From Rhodospirillaceae bacterium bin65 (GTDB lineage Bacteria; Pseudomonadota; Alphaproteobacteria; Bin65), in the NCBI GenBank assembly GCA_002238725.1, contig MPMX01000026.1, positions 1-59,311 of the forward strand: DNA of 59,311 nucleotides. Direction: 5' to 3'. Position 1 is the stretch's first letter. Every line of letters starts with the position of its first letter. Of the stretch, positions 54,656 through 59,311 are shown piece after piece. Both the position numbers and the translations under genes were made by a program. The notes below the pieces were generated by a model. That model searched no databases and was not told the origin of the DNA. It was given only the letters and a program-made list of their open reading frames with translations.

Positions 54656-57139
54656 ATGGTGTCTGCAGCCGATCCGATACCCGCGGAAGCGGCGACGCCC
54701 GACCGGCTGCGCCTGCTGCGCGCGCTGGAGCGCAAGGTGCTGTGGCTGTCGAGCTGGACGATCCACCACGCGAACCACATCCGGCCGAACCGGGACGGGC
54801 TGAAGGTCGGCGGCCACCAGGCCTCCAGCGCGTCGGTCGCGACCATCCTGACCGCGCTTTATTTCGATATCCTCCGGCCGGAAGACCGGGTCGCGGTCAA
54901 GCCGCACGCCAGCCCGGTCTTTCACGCCATCCAGTATCTGCTGGGCCGGCAGAGCCTTGAAAATCTGAAGAATTTCAGGGCGTTGGGCGGCGCGCAATCC
55001 TATCCTTCGCGCACCAAGGACGCCGATGACGTCGACTTTTCGACGGGCTCGGTCGGCCTCGGCGCCGCCATGACGAGCTTCGCCGCCCTGGTCCAGGCCT
55101 ATCTGCACGTCAAGGGCCGGCTGCCGGAAAGCCAGCCGCGCGGGCGGATGGTATCGGTCGTCGGCGACGCCGAACTGGACGAAGGCAATGTCTACGAAGC
55201 GCTGCTGGAAGGCTGGAAGCACGATATCCGCAACGTCTGGTGGGTCATCGACTACAACCGCCAGAGCCTCGATTCGACGATAACCGATCAGCTTTACGGC
55301 CGCTTCGACCAGCTTTTCGAAGCCATGGGCTGGCGGGTCGTGACGGCGAAATACGGCTCGCTGCTCGAGGCGGCGTTCGAGCGGCCGGACGGCGCGGCCC
55401 TGCGGGAATGGATCGACCGCTGCCCCAACTCGCTCTATTCCGCCCTGTGCTACAAGGGCGGGGCACTGGCCCGCGGCGTCGCCGGGGACGGGCGCATAAA
55501 GGGCTGGCGCGAGCATCTGCTGGCCGACCTGGGCGATTTGGCGGGCATCCGCGCGCTGCTCGGCGAGCTGGACGATTCCGGCCTGCAACGGCTGATGACC
55601 AATCTGGCCGGCCACGACATGGCGACCATGCAGGCCATGTTCCGCGCCGTCGACGACGACCGGCCGACCTGCTTCATCGCCTACACCATCAAGGGTTTCG
55701 GCCTGCCCTTCGAGGGCCACAAGGACAACCATGCCGGGTTGATGAATCCCACGCAAGTCACTGGATTCCGTGAAGAATTGGGAATCGCACCGGGCGAGGA
55801 ATGGGACCGTTTCGCCGGGCTGGAGTTCGATCCGGACGAAGTGCAGGCCTTCCTCGACGCCGTGCCGTTCGCCGCCCGCTATCCGCGGCGCACGACGGCG
55901 CCGCCGGTCCCCGTCCCGGCGATCGCGACGCCGAGGCCGGCCGGGCAGGGCGGGACGCTGTCGACCCAGGCGGCGTTCGGCCAGATCCTCGACGCCCTGG
56001 CGCGCGGCGAGGAACCGCTGGCGGATTGCATCGTGACGACCTCGCCGGACGTGACGGTCTCGACCAACCTGGGCGCCTGGGTCAACCGGCGCGGCATATT
56101 CGACCGGCGCGACCGGGGCGATACCTTCCGGGACGAAAAGGTCGTCAGCGCCCAGCAATGGCGCCAGTCGCCGGACGGCCAGCATATCGAGCTCGGCATC
56201 GCCGAGAACAATCTCTTCATCTTGCTGGCCGGGCTCGGCCTGTCCCACGAAATCTTCGGAATGCGCCTGCTGCCGATCGGCACGCTCTACGATCCCTTCA
56301 TCCAGCGTGGCCTTGATGCGCTCAACTACGCCTGCTACCAGGGCGCGCGCTTCCTGCTGGTGGCAACGCCGTCCGGCGTGACGCTGGCGCCCGAAGGCGG
56401 CGCCCACCAGTCCGTCGGCACGCCGCTGATCGGCATGGCCCAGGACGGGCTCGCGGCCTTCGAGCCGGCCTACGCCGACGAATTGGCCGTCCTGATGGCC
56501 TGGTCCTTCGATTACCTGCAGCGCGACGGCTCGGCGAAGCGCGGCCGCGGCTGGCTCCGCGACGCCCAGGGCGGCAGCGTCTATCTCCGGCTCTCGACAC
56601 GCGCTCTGGAACAGCCGAACCGTACGGTAGACAACGCTTTGCGGCGGAACATCGTCGACGGCGCCTATTGGCTGAAAACGCCGGCTGACGGCGCCGAACT
56701 GGCCATCGTCTATACCGGCGCCGTCGTGCCGGAGGCCATCGCCGCCTGGGAGGCGCTCAACGAAGACATTCCCGGCGCCGGCCTGCTGGCGGTCACCTCG
56801 GCGGACCGGCTCAACGCGGGCTGGAGCGCCGCGCAACGCGCGCGTCAATCCGTTACCGCAGGGGCCGGCGGCGCCCCGCCGGAGACGCTGTCCCACATCG
56901 AAGGCCTGCTCGCGCCGCTGGCGCCGGATGCAGGCCTGGTGACGGTGCTGGACGGCCATCCGGCGACGCTCAGCTGGCTCGGCGCGGTCTACGGCCACCG
57001 CACCCACAGCCTGGGTGTCGAGCATTTCGGCCAGTCGGCGGATATCCCGGATCTGTATCGCGCCCACCGTATCGATACCGACGCGATCCTCGACGCCTGC
57101 GCCAAAATCGCGCTCGAACGGCTGACCGGCTGGCGGTAG
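54656..57139 (+). CDS. AceE-like homodimeric 2-oxo-acid dehydrogenase E1 / transketolase-family protein
   Basis: The 827-residue ThDP enzyme resembles the homodimeric pyruvate dehydrogenase E1 (AceE). The ThDP/Mg motif is VVGDAELDEGNVYEALLEGWKHDIRNVWWVIDYNRQSLD (split: VVGDAELDEGN, VWWVIDYNRQSLD). Other family blocks are SSWTIHHANHIRPNRDGLKVGGHQASSASV (split: HHANHIRPN, KVGGHQASSAS), KGFGLPFEGHKDNHAGLM, IELGIAENNLFILLAGLGL and LLVATPSGVTLAPEGGAHQS (transketolase pyrimidine domain). AceE normally makes acetyl-CoA with E2 and E3 subunits, but neither is adjacent. It is a little shorter than E. coli AceE (about 887). The natural substrate could differ. Confidence 0.82.
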   Translation: MVSAADPIPAEAATPDRLRLLRALERKVLWLSSWTIHHANHIRPNRDGLKVGGHQASSASVATILTALYFDILRPEDRVAVKPHASPVFHAIQYLLGRQSLENLKNFRALGGAQSYPSRTKDADDVDFSTGSVGLGAAMTSFAALVQAYLHVKGRLPESQPRGRMVSVVGDAELDEGNVYEALLEGWKHDIRNVWWVIDYNRQSLDSTITDQLYGRFDQLFEAMGWRVVTAKYGSLLEAAFERPDGAALREWIDRCPNSLYSALCYKGGALARGVAGDGRIKGWREHLLADLGDLAGIRALLGELDDSGLQRLMTNLAGHDMATMQAMFRAVDDDRPTCFIAYTIKGFGLPFEGHKDNHAGLMNPTQVTGFREELGIAPGEEWDRFAGLEFDPDEVQAFLDAVPFAARYPRRTTAPPVPVPAIATPRPAGQGGTLSTQAAFGQILDALARGEEPLADCIVTTSPDVTVSTNLGAWVNRRGIFDRRDRGDTFRDEKVVSAQQWRQSPDGQHIELGIAENNLFILLAGLGLSHEIFGMRLLPIGTLYDPFIQRGLDALNYACYQGARFLLVATPSGVTLAPEGGAHQSVGTPLIGMAQDGLAAFEPAYADELAVLMAWSFDYLQRDGSAKRGRGWLRDAQGGSVYLRLSTRALEQPNRTVDNALRRNIVDGAYWLKTPADGAELAIVYTGAVVPEAIAAWEALNEDIPGAGLLAVTSADRLNAGWSAAQRARQSVTAGAGGAPPETLSHIEGLLAPLAPDAGLVTVLDGHPATLSWLGAVYGHRTHSLGVEHFGQSADIPDLYRAHRIDTDAILDACAKIALERLTGWR

Positions 57140-57173
57140 GCCTCCCCCGATTCCGGCAACCGTGCAGGCGGAC

Positions 57174-57833
57174 ATGTCCATCGAGGCCGTCATCTGGGAT
57201 TTTGGCGGCGTGCTGACCGACAGCCCCTTCGTCGCTTTCAGCCGCTTCGAGGCCGAACGCGGCCTGCCGCGGGATTTCCTGCGCTCCGTCAACGCGCGCA
57301 ACCACCTGGACAACGCCTGGGCCCGCTTCGAGCGCAGCGAGATCGATCTGGATACCTTCGACGCCGCGTTCCGCTCGGAAAGCGCGGCACTGGGCCATCC
57401 GGTCAACGGCCGTGAGGTAATTTCCTTGCTTGCCAGACGGTTACGCCCCGAAATGGTCAACGCGCTCAAGGCCTGCAAGGCGCGGCTCAGGGTCGGCTGC
57501 ATCACCAACAACGTCGCCGCCGGCGAAGGCCCGACTATGGTACTTGGCGAAGGCGGCGAAGAATCCGGCCTCGCCGCCGAGGTCGCCGCGGTCTTCGCCC
57601 TGTTCGACCATGTGATCGAGAGCAGCAGGGCCGGCCTGCGCAAGCCCGATCCGCGCATCTACCGAATGGCCTGCGATGCGCTCGGGGTAGAACCGGAAAA
57701 TACGGTTTATCTGGACGACTTGGGCATCAATCTTAAACCGGCGCGTGAAATCGGAATGACCACGATCAAGGTCACCGACCCGGCCGCCGCCCTGGCCGAA
57801 CTGGAAGCGGCCGTGGGCTTCCCGCTGCACTGA
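57174..57833 (+). CDS. HAD-superfamily hydrolase (subfamily IA)
   Basis: The 219-residue protein opens with VIWDFGGVLTDSPF and ends with the motif III/IV stretch RKPDPRIYRMACDALGVEPENTVYLDDLGINLKPAREIGMTTIKV (split: KPDPRIYRMACDALGV, VYLDDLGINLKPAREIG). The second Asp of the D-x-D nucleophile motif is Gly here (DFGG), as in ACAD10- and epoxide-hydrolase-linked HAD proteins, so ordinary phosphatase activity is doubtful. The ATG behind AGGCGG is chosen; a GTG 12 bp earlier is possible. It follows the AceE-like gene by 34 bp and may be co-transcribed. Confidence 0.87.
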   Translation: MSIEAVIWDFGGVLTDSPFVAFSRFEAERGLPRDFLRSVNARNHLDNAWARFERSEIDLDTFDAAFRSESAALGHPVNGREVISLLARRLRPEMVNALKACKARLRVGCITNNVAAGEGPTMVLGEGGEESGLAAEVAAVFALFDHVIESSRAGLRKPDPRIYRMACDALGVEPENTVYLDDLGINLKPAREIGMTTIKVTDPAAALAELEAAVGFPLH

Positions 57834-57919
57834 AGGCGCCCGCCACCCGACGACGCCAGTATTCTTGTACGAACGCTCAACCACCGTCTGTGGCGCGACC
57901 GCCCTTCGTTTCCCCTTTC

Positions 57920-58010
57920 CCCGTCATTCCGACCGGCGCGGCGGATCGAGTCCGGGGCGGAGCGGAGGACTCTCGTTGCCGGACCCGGGCGCTTCGGTCG
58001 GGATGACGGG
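57920..58010. repeat. Dispersed repeat, copy C, with terminal inverted repeat
   Basis: The 91-bp element has ends CCCGTCATTCCGACCG and TCGGTCGGGATGACGGG that are nearly perfect inverted copies. Its interior GCGGATCGAGTCCGGGGCG-GAGCGGAG matches copies A and B near the left end (CCGGATCAA-TCCGGGGCG-AAGCGGAG in A). No transposase is present. The layout suits a small palindromic mobile or REP-like intergenic unit that can fold as a cruciform or RNA hairpin. Confidence 0.75.
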
Positions 58011-58035
58011 TGGGGCGATGCCGATCTTCCGATCC

Positions 58036-58060
58036 GTCATGAAATGTCATGAATTGTCAT
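58036..58060 (+). repeat. Three direct GTCAT repeats at 10-bp spacing
   Basis: GTCATGAAAT, GTCATGAATT and GTCATGG follow one another at exactly 10-bp steps, one helical turn, 17 bp from the stop of the terminase-like gene. The pattern would put the same protein contact on one DNA face. A weaker echo (TGTCAGGAGTCGTCAGG) lies inside that gene. Confidence 0.6.
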
Positions 58061-58076
58061 GGTCGGCCACGCTGCG

Positions 58077-59135
58077 TCAGTCTCCGCGGCAGGGGCGGAC
58101 ATAGTCGAATTCCCTGAGATACGCCCCGGCGGTCCGGTTCTCCAGCGGCGGGCGGGTGCGGGCGAGTTCCTTGAGATAGTCCTGTTCCTCTTCGGCGGCG
58201 GCCCGCTCTATGGGGCAGGGGTCCCCGGCGGGCGGCAGGACGTCGCCGGCGTCCAGCATCTTGTCGGACCGGCGCTCGTCGGACCGGCGCTCGTCGGGGC
58301 CGGCGTCGCGGCTCTGCCGCTCGGACGCTGCCATCTTGCTGGCCACCCTGGCCCTGAGGGCGTGCAGGTACGCCTCGTTGTCCGTGCAGCTGTCGCGCCA
58401 GTCCGGCGCCGGCGGGTCGTCGCTGTCTCCGGGCCGGAAGAAGAACGGCCTGTAGGGCGCTTTGGGTCTGCCGACCGGCCCGCGGGCGCCGCCGTCCGCC
58501 TTCGCCGGCATCAGGCCGGCCCGGTGTAAGGAAATGTCAGGAGTCGTCAGGGCGGCGGCATCCGGCCGGGTGTCCGGCCCGTCGGCCGCCCGGTCCGGCG
58601 TGCGGGACCGGCGCTCCTCGACGGTGGCGTGCAGGCGTTGCGCGGTCGCCAGCCAGTCGGCCTCGTCGAAATCGTCATACTCCTCCAGGATCATCCGGCT
58701 CGCCCGGTGGGCGGCGAGCGCCCGCTCGGTCCGGTGCCGGCCCCGGCGCACCGCTTCGGCGACAGGACCTCCGGACACTTCTCCGGTCCCGTCTCCCGGC
58801 AGGGGCCACAGGCCGGCGCGCCGGTGGGCATGGCGCCGGTCGAGGCCGGACAGGTCGGCCTGCAGCTTGACGACCCGGATCATCAGCGACGCCGAGCCCT
58901 TCTCGACCGCGGCGTCCCAGGCCTGTTCGAGCCGGCCGAGCAGGATCTGCGCCTCCGCGCGCTCGACCGCCTGCCAGGCCGCCCGGATGTCCCGCACCCG
59001 TTCGGCAATGGCGGGCCGGTCCAGCAGGTCGTGGCCGGTCTGGCGCGCCGAGCCCTCGGCATAGCCGGCGTCGCGCGCCGACCCGGCGGCGTTGCCGGTC
59101 GCCGCGTAGTGGCGGCAGAACTCCTCCTGCCGCAA
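58077..59135 (-). CDS. Terminase-small-subunit-like protein, orphan
   Basis: The frame encodes about 352 residues. Its N-terminus (LRQEEFCRHYAATGNAAGSARDAGYAEGSARQTGHDLL; split: RQEEFCRHYAATGNAAGSAR, DAGYAEGSARQ) resembles phage terminase small subunits, whose helix–turn–helix N-domain binds the packaging site. The rest is charged and low in complexity, with an ERRSD repeat near residue 285 and a C-terminal YLREFDYVRPCRGD. No ATG or GTG lies in frame before the conserved part; a TTG is the only usable start. No large terminase, portal or capsid genes are near. Such stand-alone genes occur in alphaproteobacterial chromosomes with unknown role. Confidence 0.6.
   Translation of the reverse strand: MRQEEFCRHYAATGNAAGSARDAGYAEGSARQTGHDLLDRPAIAERVRDIRAAWQAVERAEAQILLGRLEQAWDAAVEKGSASLMIRVVKLQADLSGLDRRHAHRRAGLWPLPGDGTGEVSGGPVAEAVRRGRHRTERALAAHRASRMILEEYDDFDEADWLATAQRLHATVEERRSRTPDRAADGPDTRPDAAALTTPDISLHRAGLMPAKADGGARGPVGRPKAPYRPFFFRPGDSDDPPAPDWRDSCTDNEAYLHALRARVASKMAASERQSRDAGPDERRSDERRSDKMLDAGDVLPPAGDPCPIERAAAEEEQDYLKELARTRPPLENRTAGAYLREFDYVRPCRGD
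58263..58297 (+). repeat. 15-bp tandem repeat inside the terminase-like gene
   Basis: The unit GTCGGACCGGCGCTC is present twice in full and once in part. Being a multiple of three, it adds or removes five residues (Glu-Arg-Arg-Ser-Asp on the minus strand) without shifting the frame. Confidence 0.75.
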
Positions 59136-59311
59136 CGTGAGGGGCGCGTCCGGAGGCGGCGCAGGGGGCGGAGACTCCGGCGCGTGTTGTCTTTCGGTTT
59201 AGCTCGATAGCAGCCCAGGCTTTTTTCCCACATTGAGCGCCCGGTGGATTTGGCGGGAAGGTGGGCGAGCGTGGGACATGCCGGTCTTGCGGCTTTGCGC
59301 TGCCGGGTTGG

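Noticed and set aside
54500..57658. 1052-codon antisense open frame over the AceE-like gene
   Set aside because: Same artefact: no recognisable domain, while the plus strand carries clear ThDP-enzyme motifs.
58077..59311. Prophage at the right end
   Set aside because: Only a terminase-small-like gene is present; no large terminase, portal, capsid, integrase or attachment site can be read.

Overview
The window is GC-rich bacterial chromosome, most probably from an alphaproteobacterium of the Rhodospirillales/Rhizobiales type. Pointers are the sfsA–map pair, the ccmDEFGHI order with a CycH-type CcmI, a homodimeric AceE-like E1, aerobic CO-dehydrogenase-type genes and several MttB-like and dimethylglycine-dehydrogenase-like paralogues. 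Assignment below class level cannot be made from this sequence. Genes are dense and metabolic. No complete prophage, insertion sequence or CRISPR array is visible, and the only regulators seen are toxin–antitoxin proteins.

Layout. 1–5.2 kb: housekeeping genes (map fragment, sfsA, cinA-type protein), tRNA-Leu, a decayed HigA antitoxin, a dispersed repeat, a hemerythrin gene behind an FNR-like box, nitronate monooxygenase and tRNA-Glu. 5.3–12.3 kb: membrane-bound class III cyclase, YghU-type GST, a fused isobutyryl-CoA mutase (IcmF) and a BrnT/BrnA toxin–antitoxin operon with a readable promoter. 12.3–23.1 kb: a Rieske oxygenase divergent from mttB-like, FAD oxidase, two DMGDH-like genes and a second mttB-like gene, which looks like an N-methyl/C1 catabolic island. 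23.5–31.7 kb: a complete selenocysteine locus (selA, selB, tRNA-Sec, ndh–selD fusion), then a convergent pair made of an LLM flavin oxidoreductase and an AhpD-like gene with an in-frame UGA. 31.9–35.9 kb: a third mttB-like and a third DMGDH-like gene. 36.0–40.6 kb: cytochrome c maturation ccmDEFGHI. 40.7–43.2 kb: malonyl-CoA synthetase and an intradiol dioxygenase. 43.2–52.2 kb, minus strand: a form II CO-dehydrogenase-like coxSLM set with MoxR, VWA, split XdhC and MocA maturation genes. 52.4–59.3 kb: small membrane protein, NAD(P)HX repair enzyme, orphan AceE-like E1, HAD hydrolase, another repeat copy and an orphan terminase-small-subunit-like gene.

The most notable observation is the selenoprotein candidate at 30535–31665. 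Two open frames that would normally be called separately are one protein, joined through a UGA at the second position of an AhpD CxxC motif (Cys-Val-Tyr-UGA-Thr-Thr-Ser-His). A SECIS-like hairpin lies 18 nt after the UGA, and the whole Sec machinery lies within about 8 kb. It is a tandem AhpD-fold protein with a CxxC in its N-terminal half and a CxxU in its C-terminal half.

How the genes work together: SelD makes selenophosphate, SelA converts Ser-tRNA-Sec, and SelB delivers it to the UGA of the AhpD-like gene. The MttB-like and DMGDH-like proteins probably move methyl groups from methylated amines to tetrahydrofolate. The cox genes encode a molybdenum hydroxylase together with its own cofactor-insertion proteins.
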